This document shows, piece by piece, positions 12,939 through 22,487 of a stretch of 64,000 bases of DNA; position 1 is the first letter of the stretch; each line of letters begins with the position of its first letter. The translations under genes and the position numbers were made by a program. This DNA is from Paraphysomonas bandaiensis (lineage: Eukaryota > Chrysophyceae), in the NCBI GenBank assembly GCA_965644295.1, contig CBFFRP010000297.1, positions 620,001-684,000 on the forward strand, read 5' to 3'. Below the pieces are notes generated by a model, which did no database searches, had not been told where the DNA came from, and saw nothing but the letters and a program-made list of their open reading frames with translations.

Positions 12939-13110
12939 CTTATTATTTAGCAATAGGCATTAAAAATCTGCACCAATGTAGTGGCTAGTTGAATGCTAGA
13001 CAGACTTTTTAGACCTCTACCCATAACTAATCAGCACAGACTCTATTATCCTACTATTTAGGGCTACAGAAGCTGCTTGTGCATCGCCGCAAGCACCAAG
13101 GTGCGACCAC
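12939..13110 (+). repeat. Dispersed hairpin repeat, short copy 1
   Basis: Shares its left end (ATTATTTAGCAATAGGC) and its structured core (TGCTTGTGCATCGCCGCAAG, then CACCAAGGTGC) with copies at 13490, 26395, 56272 and 59030. The core can fold, GCTTGTGCG pairing with CGCAAGC. About 170 bp, diverged from the others. Confidence 0.75.
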
Positions 13111-13489
13111 CATAACTATGTTTACCTCAAACTCAATTGTATCACATACAAATTATGCGGTTGTTGGTATCATTTACTACAATATAAACAGTGTTATTTT
13201 AACTACGATAAATAGCTGATACAGAGCAATTTACACTCCTCCAGTAGTTGTGGAGGATACTCTCTCTAGCTACCTCGATTTTATTCACGAGAGTTATATA
13301 TAACCACGTGAAAATTGAATATGCCTTGAGTGCACAAGTTTATTCTCTCTATCGACATTACACCTATTGGTGTTCTATAAACATCTGTAGCATTAGTAGC
13401 ACAGTGTTTGTTTCGGTCCCTTTTAAGAGTCAATTGTGACTTGAATGTTATTAATTATTGCTACAATACTCCAGCTTGCAATTCTAGTA

Positions 13490-14010
13490 GTGAATGTCTC
13501 ATTATTAGCAATAGGCGTGTAAGAGTCAGAACTAGTGTAGTAAAACAATTTAACTAACTAGTGCTTAACTCTAATATAGAAATGTCTGATAATTACATGA
13601 GAACGGTTGGGTACAGAAACTAACTAGTGCTTAACTCTGATATCTTACTCTTTGGCGCTACGAAAGCTACATGTGCGTCACCGCAAGCACCAAGGTGCAA
13701 CCACTTTCGCTCCATGTCCTTAAGGTGAACTAGCCCGAATGCTTGACTTCAGTAGGCAGCCCAATACCCCGGATGCCTTTGGGATGGGCCCATTCCCAGA
13801 TGCCTGTTTATTCGTCAAAAAAAGCCTAATGACGTCTACACAAGCGACACTAGTTGGTGTCCCTTGTACTGCACAAGCATTTTAGGCTATGTGTGGGCAG
13901 AATAACATCTGCTGACTATGTATGCGGCTCATGTTAGCTTCCCTGAGAAATATCTCCGGTACTTATCCCCCAGAACACCTTTTTTAGGGAGCTTGCAATT
14001 CTTATTTGTT
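13490..14010 (+). repeat. Dispersed hairpin repeat, long copy 2
   Basis: Long copy of the same family as 12939-13110, about 500 bp. Beyond the hairpin core it continues through TAGGCAGCCCAATACCCCGG, TGCCTGTTTATTCGTC and CTTATCCCCCAGAACACC. All these are found in reverse order and orientation at 59030-59476, so the two are long copies of one element. End points are approximate. Confidence 0.75.
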
Positions 14011-14683
14011 GTAGATTTACATTCTAGCCAAACGATTTTTGAATCATTACCACTAGTGTTACCAGGTCCTGATTTAAGTAATTCATCCATACATTCGGAT
14101 AAACTCATGAAATCAGAACTCTACTCTCGTCTTTAAATGAGGATGTTAAAAAATCAGCTGGTACATCATATACTATATACTCTATCTTTAGTCTTCTGGT
14201 CAGTTATAAAGCGCTTTTTAATCAATACGATTCATATATTAGCTTTTCTTTCAAAAGTTTATAGGTCAATTACTCTTATAGTCACTAAAATATTTACTCT
14301 TTTCAATTCATTCTGTATTGCTGTATATATTTTACTTAAAAGCGAGGGCTTCCCTAATTGTGCCATAGAATTTCACAATATTCGTTATTCACAACTTCGT
14401 CGACGGAGCAAAGTAGATATACTTATATAGCATATATTAATCATTGACAACAAACTCAAAAGTAAAATGAAAATCATGTATATATAGGCAGTGATAAGAT
14501 AAGTAGTGCATGTTTACACAAAGGCTATGGAATATAAGAATATATCATTCTACGTACACACTCCCACTACAAAAACATAATAAGTTCGCGTAGACCTCTA
14601 GACGGAGTGATTGTAGTCATTAATAACATGCAGATATTTTATCACTGCATTACAAGCTAGTCATTGAACGAAATGTACGTAGC

Positions 14684-16794
14684 TTATTCTTCGTCTCGCA
14701 CTGATGATGACATGACTTCATTTTTCATTGACAATTCCTGTTTTAGTAATGAAGCCACCTGGCGAGCCGCTCTCTCGCCAGAATCAAGTGCTGCATGTGC
14801 TGTGGCCCCTGGTAGATGGGTGGCTTCCCCGGCAAAGAATATATTACCATTTCCGTATGGTTCAGAGAGCATGTCAGCAAGATGGGTTTCTTTTCCAGCT
14901 AGTGGACTACAGTATCCACCACCAATGTATGGATGGTGAGCGGGGGTCCTGTGCAAGGAATAAGAGAAATCCACAACACGTAAAACTAGAGGTACACTTA
15001 TAACTTCAAACTGAACTAAATATTCATTATGAATCTCGAAACCTACCAATCCCATAACATGCCCCCCAAGAAAGCTTCCGATGGCTTCGGAAGAGATTCT
15101 GGGGCCTGTATAGTTGGGTCAAGTGGATCTCCTGACATATGTTCCGGTCGAAGGTGAGAAAATACTTCTTCTAGCTGATAAATACACTGCTTGACTACCT
15201 CCTGCATAACAATATAAGTACAATGCCGCAGATATAAGTGTTATCAAGCTTACTGCATACATGCAGCCAGTGGTCAGGAAGGTACACGTACATGGGGTGG
15301 AAGATCAGATAATCGAGCTGCATATTGAGAAGTCGTGAAACCAATGGCATAAGCCCTTGCAGGTTCATCCGCTGGAAGAGTGTGAGCATCATCACTGAGG
15401 TCCCTGAACCAAACCTCGGGCAAAAGGAAAGGTTTATCCGATGAATCCGCCATCACCATACCATGAAGATTTTTAGGCCACACTGGCGAGGAAAATTTAA
15501 GAATCACTTTGACGATGCTATTCATTGCGACCGTATCCAAAGCTTCAGTTATATTTTCGCTAAGCGGGGGAGAAAAATTAAGAATACCAGATTTTAACAC
15601 GTAAGGAGAAGCAGTTATTACTACAGATTTGGCGTAGTAAGTTTCCCCGTCAGCAGTATCAACTTTAACAAGCTCACAGAAAGGACTATTGTCGTCGGTG
15701 AACTTGGGTGTATAGGATATATTTGTAACAGGTTTATCAGTCTCAATCTGAAGCCCTTCTTTTAGATGATCTACCAGGCACTTGAAAGACTTTTTGAAGT
15801 TAAAGTCATGCTCCTCATCCTCACCATCTTCTTCGTTTCCATGCCAAAGACCCTCCCACTGGACACACCTCTTCAGCGAAAGACTATCTATCGTCGAACA
15901 TAAAGTATTAGCGAACCCCGCATTGGCCATTGCAAGCATCTCCTCGCTGAAACCCTCTTCCACAAGGTAGTCCTTCAGAGACGCTTCGTCTGACTGAGTT
16001 TCGTGGTCTAGGGTAGAAAGGCCCCACAAGGTTTCATTGATCTTTACAAATTTCTCATCTTTGGAGTCAAAACGCAGCAATTTTGAATCGCCACTTTTGT
16101 TTCGTGTGTAGTACAGCCCGTAACCACTGTCTACAGTGTATGGAAGTGGTCCTCCGTCACCATGCGCCCAACAAAAGAGCTTCCGGAGGGGCTGGTCGGT
16201 TTCTGCTGCGAACTTGGTCAGGGCAGTGTTATCACCATGGAGGAATTCAGCTCCAACATCTATATCCACACCCTTTATGAACTCCGAAACCTGCTTTACC
16301 CTTCCTCCGACGTAATCTTGTGCCTCGAGTACTAGTACATCACTGTTAGACAAGCCGTGATCATGAGAGAGGCTCCGAGCACACTGTAAGCCACTGACAC
16401 CACTACCAAGCACAATGCACTCGTAAATACGGTTTGTTGGGTATTTACTCTTAGCCTTAGCAAAATCAGAAGGAGGAGTAATAACGTCCTCAGGGGGTAG
16501 AGTCCCAATTCTCATATCCTCCAGGAGTTCAAGCGCCAAGGGTGATCGGAAATGTAGTCTATATAGCGGCTGACTCCAAAACATACTAAGATCATGACCT
16601 CCGGCTTCTAGGAGTCTTTCCTTGCCCCCTGGATGACTAGAAAGAAACTCAGAAACATCATATACGCCTTCCTTGTATGTTACCCACAGTCCTGTTTCTG
16701 TGGTATTGTGAGCCTCGACTTGCTTACGAGAATAAGTTGGCCACGTAGATGCGCTACACTCACAATTTCCTCGTCGGTTACTCCGCGGCGACAA
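14684..16794 (-). CDS. Cytochrome b5-FAD amine oxidase fusion protein
   Basis: Proposed exons 16794-15292, 15201-15047 and 14948-14684 encode at least 640 residues; introns are 90 and 98 bp, GT-AG. Residues 21-100 form a cytochrome b5 domain of the sulfite-oxidase type: heme ligands His54 (in HPGG) and His81 (LYRLHF), ending RIGTLP. From residue 125 follows a flavin amine oxidase of the polyamine oxidase class: dinucleotide loop VLGSGVSGLQCARSL, VLEAQDYVGGRVKQV, VGAEFLHGDN, and the C-terminal FAD clamp NIFFAGEATHLPGATAHAAL. The expected reaction is oxidation of an amine with FAD; the heme domain suggests electrons may be passed on. Upstream of the ATG the frame stays open through ITIAASLLLSF-like hydrophobic residues, which resemble a secretory signal, so the true start is probably in an upstream exon (a GT-AG pair at about 16907-16862 would fit). 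The domain calls are firm; substrate and start are not. Confidence 0.87.
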
Positions 16795-17336
16795 TGGGTC
16801 GCAAAACGAGAGCAGTAATGATGCAGCTATTGTGACACCGAACCATGGAGAACCATAGCTATATATGTTATTATTCTTACTCCAACTGTATGGGTGCTCT
16901 TACCTGTTTGATCGGCTATTTCCTGATGAACTGCACGTAACTGCACAGAGAGCCCCTCTCGTATAACACTTGCTGGTAAATATTCGTTCAGATGGCCGAA
17001 ACTTGAATAGAAGGAACCGATCAACAATCCCTTTACATATAGATTAGAGTGTTCAGATGATATGACTCATGGGTATTATCGTACATGACCGCATTCGTTA
17101 ATAAGGAGACAAATCACCGCTTAAGAACTCTTCAAGATACGATACCAACTTCAACTATTACCCAGGAGAAGGGATGATGTAATAATGTAGTGAGAATATG
17201 ACTTAAGGGCAGCTATCTGTTGCAGTGGTCTGCGCTCTATGGCTCTGCATTGCATCATACCATCACACACCACTCAACCGTAACATCTGCATAACCGGAC
17301 AAACGGGCTGATCATATAGAAAAAAAAAAAAAGATA
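16795..17336. other. 5' region of the b5-amine oxidase gene
   Basis: Contains the unresolved first exon(s) of the minus-strand fusion gene. The frame of the gene stays open to about 16900, with a hydrophobic stretch of signal-peptide type at 16800-16835. A possible short intron has donor CAG/GTAAGAG near 16907 and acceptor ATATATAG near 16862. No ATG was found in the matching frame of the next open segment, so I leave the start open. 17100-17336 shows nothing else. Confidence 0.4.
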
Positions 17337-17409
17337 TGCCACGAACCGGGATCGAACCAGTGACCTTGAGATCTTCAGTCTCACGCTCTCCCAACTGAGC
17401 TATCGCGGC
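17337..17409 (-). tRNA. tRNA-Phe (anticodon GAA), copy 1
   Basis: 73-nt minus-strand cloverleaf without intron. The acceptor stem GCCGCGA pairs with TCGTGGC, with one G-T pair, and is followed by discriminator A. The anticodon loop CTGAAGA carries GAA, and the T-loop TTCGATC is canonical. The CCA is not encoded. On the transcribed strand a T run directly follows the 3' end (the A run at 17320-17332 on plus), the usual RNA polymerase III terminator. Confidence 0.96.
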
Positions 17410-17622
17410 AACTATGCGAAGGCATATTGCTGGTGGCTTGGGAACATAAGTGTAAAAATAGTGTAATATATATCTAATATATTAACCATATTAACTCATC
17501 AGAATTTTATGTATAGCAAAAGTCAGTCAAAAAGCAAGCCCAACTTCATCATATATATCTCAAAAGCACGGTTATTTGCAAGTTCATTGCAATATTTGCA
17601 ACTCTGGGCCGAAAAAAAGATA

Positions 17623-17695
17623 TGCCACGAACCGGGATCGAACCAGTGACCTTGAGATCTTCAGTCTCACGCTCTCCCAACTGAGCTATCGCGGC
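17623..17695 (-). tRNA. tRNA-Phe (anticodon GAA), copy 2
   Basis: Identical mature sequence to the copy at 17337-17409. It also has a downstream T run (A run at 17612-17618 on plus). The upstream flank shares the pattern AAGGCATATTGC and GTGTAATATATAT with copy 1, so the pair arose by a tandem duplication of about 286 bp that included 5' flank. Confidence 0.96.
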
Positions 17696-17860
17696 AATTG
17701 CTGTAAGGCATATTGCTTGTGGCGTTGAGAGTATGGAAAAATTAGTGTAATATATATCTTTTTTTATGACGTACTGTAGTACTTCGTCCACCTGACTGTA
17801 AGGAGCGTATCTAGAACTGAGTGCCCGACATGACTGTTCTGATGATAGTTACGTCTGAAT

Positions 17861-18277
17861 ACACACACACATACCAGCCACAGCACACACATACCAGCCA
17901 CAGCACACACATACCAGCCACAGCACATGCATACCAGCCACAGCACACACATACCAGCCACAGCACACACATACCAGCCACAGCACACACATACCAGCCA
18001 CAGCACACACATACCAGCCACAGCACATGCATACCAGCCACAGCACACACATACCAGCCACAGCACACACATACCAGCCACAGCACACACATACCAGCCA
18101 CAGCACACACATACCAGCCACAGCACACACATACCAGCCACAGCACATGCATACCAGCCACAGCACATGCATACCAGCCACAGCACACACATACCAGCCA
18201 CAGCACATGCATACCAGCCACAGCACATGCATACCAGCCACAGCACATGCATACCAGCCACAGCACATGCATACCAG
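17861..18277. repeat. 20-bp minisatellite, about 20 units
   Basis: Near-perfect tandem array of the unit CACACATACCAGCCACAGCA. A variant unit has ATGC in place of ACAC. Variant units are sparse at the left and dominate the right end. Because 20 is not a multiple of 3 and the unit lacks stops, all three frames on both strands are open. The frames of 124-186 codons across it are therefore artefacts. Confidence 0.97.
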
Positions 18278-18576
18278 AGACAGCATGTATCATATGACTG
18301 ACGACTGTCATATTGAGATATCACACTGATGCATATATTTACTGGTATGATAGTAATGTATTCGAGTTGGGGTCATTCAGCCGCATGTGAGCGTAGCAGG
18401 ATGGGCTATGCACACGATGTGTTGTATTACTGGAAGACCTTGAGCGTTGTTACACTATTCCCATGGGATTAGTGCGCAGGTTTGATGGTGACTGTATTTC
18501 TGTGCTATAAGTCGTACTAAATTACGACGTAGCGCAATGCTACTCTTGATATTGTCCTCTTCTACCTCAATAAATT

Positions 18577-18890
18577 GTGATGCGTCTTCCCGATTACAAA
18601 TGTAGCGAAATCTATATATCAGTGTCATTTGTGTTGGAATACCCTAAGGGGTATACCGGTTTACTCGTGCTTGATGTTATAGATCGTAAGATCATGCAAA
18701 TCATACGTTGGTCACGGGAGTCCGATTACACCAACAAAATACCTCCCCTTCTATGGGCGATATGACCCATATAATGCGTTTGAAGACACGGAAGAAGAAT
18801 TTAAAGAAAGAGTTAATCGATATATGCAGAAGGCCAGATACATCGTAAAGCAGCAACTTTATAACAACGGAGAGTATCGTGCGAACACAT
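18577..18890 (+). pseudogene. Relic of an unknown protein-coding gene, C-terminal part
   Basis: A coding-like stretch reads LLVLDVIDRKIMQIIRWSRE then, after a one-base frame change near 18750, FYGRYDPYNAFEDTEEEFKE and KQQLYNNGEYRANT to a stop at about 18890. Composition is that of a real soluble protein. The front part runs through the 36-bp palindromic repeat at 18628-18663, read there as YPKGYTGL. I do not recognise the family. The frame break makes it a relic, unless a splice I cannot see removes it. Confidence 0.4.
18628..18663 (+). repeat. 36-bp palindromic repeat, copy 1
   Basis: Core TATACCCTAAGGGGTATA inside an imperfect palindrome, preceded by TTTGTGTTGG and followed by CCGGTTTA. 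The same 36 bp recurs at 25012-25047 and 25729-25764 in the same orientation, with one or two changes. Confidence 0.85.
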
Positions 18891-19235
18891 AATTAAATAA
18901 ATCACTGCGGTAGTAGCATTTGTACTAATTACATCGCTCGCTAAAGAATAGTGGTAACAATACCGGAATCAACTACTTCTATATATCTAGGCTAGCTAGG
19001 TAGCTAGGCTTAAATAGTGAGGCCTCTGCAACTTGTACCATCTCAGCCATGACTGCACTAAGACCGAACCGTCAATACCAGCGTGTGGTGCTTGTTAAAC
19101 CGGTAAAACATATTATTAATGTGTTGGTACATGTTTACGTAAAATAAACTCAACCTCTTCATCCATGCATGGGTATTGTTACTAGAAGAATGGATCAGAA
19201 ATAACCGCATCATTTTCATCAATAAATATATGAAT

Positions 19236-19396
19236 TATACACTCATTAAGCCGGTATGCCCCCAACACAACCGGCTTAAAACCCTACACCTTTCGAATTT
19301 AATGGAAACAAAGTGGAAACAAATGGAAACATTTCTTGTCATTTTCTTGTCAAAACCCTACTAAACCGGTATACCCCAGAGTGTAAACCAACACAA
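19236..19396 (-). repeat. Cluster of partial palindromic-repeat ends and element ends
   Basis: Two partial reverse copies of the palindromic family, TTAAGCCGGTATGCCCC then CAACACAA, and TAAACCGGTATACCCC then CCAACACAA. They enclose sequence (CTTTCGAATTTAATGGAAAC and CTTGTCATTTTCTTGTCAAA) shared with both ends of the inverted-repeat element at 19951-21740. This links the palindromic repeats to that element family. Confidence 0.55.
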
Positions 19397-19831
19397 CGAG
19401 ACCTTCCAGACCAACTGTTATGAAATCGCGCGTATTCGTTATATATTGTTTACCGACGCTAGACCTGAGATTAGTAACGAGAACGTTGCGGTTCTCCGGC
19501 AGATCAAAGTGAATTGCCTTGATCAATGACGTTGTCGCTCATCATTGGAGTCATTTGTTCGGGAAGTTGCTCTGTAGTTATGTTTTTTTCGTCGATGTTA
19601 GTACAAAACTTTCTTATTTATATAAACATATCCACAAACATCCATTCGTATTTATTGTTATTTTTGATATAATCATCAGATTTGTGCTTTTTTGTGTTTA
19701 TGTTTTCCACCTCGCGATAAAAATTCAAGACCACACACGCATCTACTAATTCACTGACCACTTCCACCACGGTTCATAGAGTTATTGTAGCAGTATTATA
19801 CCTACTTGTTGTAAGAATTTATAATTATCTA

Positions 19832-20275
19832 TCATTTTTTATAGAATACTACACGCTCTTTATGGATAATGCAATTACAAGAATAGATAATCAACTGAAC
19901 TATATCAGGCGGATTTGGTTCTGAGCGACTCTCTCTCTCTGGAAACATTCCTTGTCATTTTCTTGTAAAAGTCCTATACCTTTCGAATTTAATGGAAACA
20001 AACTGGAAACAAACAAAGAAATAAATAAACCAAATCTTGCTACGCCCGTTATCATCATCTGTTATTATATGTGGAAATGTGAACAATATTCATTGAACAC
20101 TATGACAATTTTGATTGTAAAAATATACATATAACTATTATTTTATAGAATACTGTACACTCTTTATACAAAATGCAGTGAATTACATTGTTTACAACAA
20201 TTACAAGAATAGATAATTAACTGAACTATAACCGGCGGATTTGATTCTGAGCGGCTCTCTCTCTCTGTAACCCTG
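19832..20275. repeat. Direct duplication of about 120-140 bp
   Basis: 19832-19947 and 20138-20275 share ATAGAATACT, CAATTACAAGAATAGATAAT, AACTGAACTATA and TTCTGAGCG followed by a CT run. The two copies straddle the left inverted repeat of the element at 19951-21740. The second copy has a short insertion. Confidence 0.7.
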
Positions 20276-21740
20276 GGGGTTTATATAGTAGCAAATTGTA
20301 GTAGTGAAATAAAGTATTCAGCAACAAGAAGAGAGTCAATAACAGAGGAAGGACAGTAAACAGTACAAGATAATTATTTACGAGGGATGTACAAGAATCT
20401 AGCCATGTGTCACAGAATTACAACATGCGATTCACACTGAAGTGTATACACGCGGCTACTCTAGGCAGTTATTAATATCACGACGCTCAAAACACGTTAC
20501 CCAGTATCTTTACTTGCAATTCATGTAAAGCCAGCCGACTGCACCTGTTGTTCTATGACGGAGAGGCAGTAAGGGCAATGGAGAGAGACTTAGGTAGCAT
20601 TAACGTGATGTGCACACAATTATCTCTGCATCATCCTCAGAACAGCACAAGAAGTGATCTTCAGATGTTGCTGGTACATCCTGAACATAAATGTCTCAAG
20701 TTAAGTGCAGAACTATGGATGTATACAGCCCAATACCTCTGTGAGTTGCATATTCATGACGGTGCTCTGGAGAAACAACAACAACGAGTCTCTTCTCCTC
20801 AAAGAACTTATGGATAAAATTCCGACACTTTCTGCAATGCATAATCTCGCCGTACAAATGCGGCACCACATCGGCCTCGTGGCCATGGAAATGGTTGACA
20901 ACGGGACACCGGTTGGTCTCTACAATGGAGATATCGGCGAACGCTACGAGACCGTATGTCAGCACTGTTTTCTCGAAATGGCAGCTCAAACGGGAATTAT
21001 CCACGCGGACGCGCACTTAGATAATTTTCTGATACAGACCAACTACCACAATTTCTATGACACCACAGAAAACCGACACATCCCCCCCGTTCGACCGTAT
21101 ATTATTGACTACGGAAGGGTCAATCAACTCTCTAAAAGCGAATGGGAAACGCTGCGAACATACTACAACGAGAGCAACTGGACAGAAATCATGCAATTTG
21201 TTAAACAACTCTGCAGACCCCTAGAGAACCTAGAGAAACGCACGGGCATTGACCATAGAAAGAATACGCTCCGATATTACAATGCATTCATTTTTCAGCA
21301 GTACTCTCTTCTCCCGAAAATCATATATACTTGCCATATAAGAACGATGCGATGGTGTCGGGGGATGATCCACTCGCGTCCTGGTTTTTACACCAAACGG
21401 AAACGCGTAACAACACCAACAATAACAACGTCATGCAGGATGCGAATACACCCCTGTCACTTTCCAAAGATGAAGAAGGTATGACACATGGTCCGTTCGG
21501 CACAGCAGAATCGCAACCACACGCAAAAAGACGTATAACTTTGCTGCTGCCAAGAAGACGAAATAAGAAGCTAAAAACTATTGCCAAAGGTTAATAATAT
21601 ATAATATTCAATTTTAAGTATTACATCTTGGCGAGAGCTTTTATTGTGAATGGTTGGTTCTTTCCTTTGTTTGTTTCCAGTTGGTTCCATTTATTTCCAT
21701 TAAATCCGAAAGATATGGGTTTTGACAAGAAAATGACAAG
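19951..21740. mobile_element. Inverted-repeat element carrying a kinase-like relic
   Basis: Left end 19951-20017 and right end 21666-21740 are inverted copies of about 70 bp (CTTGTCATTTTCTTGT, TTTAATGGAAA, ACTGGAAACAAACAAA), with several mismatches. They enclose about 1.8 kb with the kinase-like pseudogene. No target-site duplication is obvious and no transposase is present. The element class is unknown. It may be non-autonomous, or a fragment of a larger invader. Confidence 0.5.
20548..21594 (+). pseudogene. Protein-kinase-like gene, broken by frame changes
   Basis: Three successive frames (20548-20817, 20705-21484 and 21331-21594) read as consecutive parts of one protein. The middle part has a kinase hinge-like IGLVAMEMVDNGTPVGLY, a catalytic loop HADAHLDNFL (His-x-Asp-x5-Asn arrangement) and a metal-binding DYGR in PYIIDYGRVNQL, in correct order. 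This fits the protein-kinase or aminoglycoside-phosphotransferase fold. The HADxHLDN...IIDYGR wording resembles kinases of large DNA viruses, which is inference from memory of the family. The Gly-rich loop and Lys of the N-lobe are not convincingly seen. The last frame ends in a basic tail (AKRRITLLLPRRRNKK). It is intronless and broken at least twice (near 20800 and 21330), so probably non-functional. Confidence 0.6.
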
Positions 21741-22487
21741 TCATAACTTTAACTCAAGGTGCGTGGTTGCCTGCCTTCTAGTGCATAGTATATGAAGTAG
21801 CTAGTACGGTAAGAAAAACAAGTCAGAACACAACCACTTTCTTGATATTACAAATAAACGACGGCTGTCTTGCTTACATATAATACTATGTAAGCAAAAT
21901 GTGATGTATTCTTAATATATAAATACAAACGCGCCGAATTCCAAATCGAGGATACCAACGCAACGCGCGCGTCTAAAACTGCCATTTCATCCTAGGTTAT
22001 TGTAATATAATAGTTACAAGTAAGTACAACTGTAGTACGTACAATATATTACAGTAATTATTAGCGATGAAAGCACAATAACAAAACGCGAACCAGATAT
22101 GCAACAGTATTTATAATCTAATAAATTAATATGAAATTTAACAAATTAATTATTAATAGCAATATCTAAATCGTTCATAGTACATTCTTGTAACTTTTTA
22201 TATCGTTTTGCGTAATAATACATACTAATATTATCGATTTCTTGTTTTTCTTGCAAACTTTTTGCAGAAGTACATATATCGACATTGATCTCTTGAGTGT
22301 TTGTAATGTGCAAATTATTTCGAAATAAGAGTTTACACACCCACCAAAATATGGAATAAATAAACTGGAAAACTAATTTAACGGCATTTTTATATTATAA
22401 AGTAGCAATATGTTGTTGTACATATTTACTCCCTTTGAACTCTGGACGCTCACCGAAAGTGTGCACCCTCAGATCTCAGAGAAGGAC
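21741..22487. other. Intergenic, very AT-rich
   Basis: About 750 bp with no supported feature. The 64-codon minus frame at 22146-22340 is Lys/Asn/Ile-rich and has no recognisable motif. Confidence 0.45.

Larger units (their letters stand above)
12634..14683. other. Intergenic region occupied by dispersed repeats
   Basis: Two copies of a hairpin-bearing dispersed repeat (listed separately at 12939-13110 and 13490-14010) take up much of this stretch. The open frames at 13918-14136 and 14137-14430 are within or beside the second copy and are AT-driven. No protein family is recognisable. Confidence 0.5.

Noticed and set aside
13918-14430. Two consecutive plus-strand frames as possible genes
   Set aside because: They fall in or next to a long copy of a dispersed repeat. 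The second is an AT-driven hydrophobic frame, and neither has a recognisable motif.
17861-18277. Array of regular 20-bp units as a possible CRISPR
   Set aside because: There are no unique spacers between repeats. The units are directly contiguous and the genome is eukaryotic.
17764-18329. Long Cys/Trp/Val-rich and His/Thr-rich reading frames on both strands
   Set aside because: They are translations of a 20-bp minisatellite with no stops in any frame. The 20-residue periodicity is simply the DNA period read three ways.
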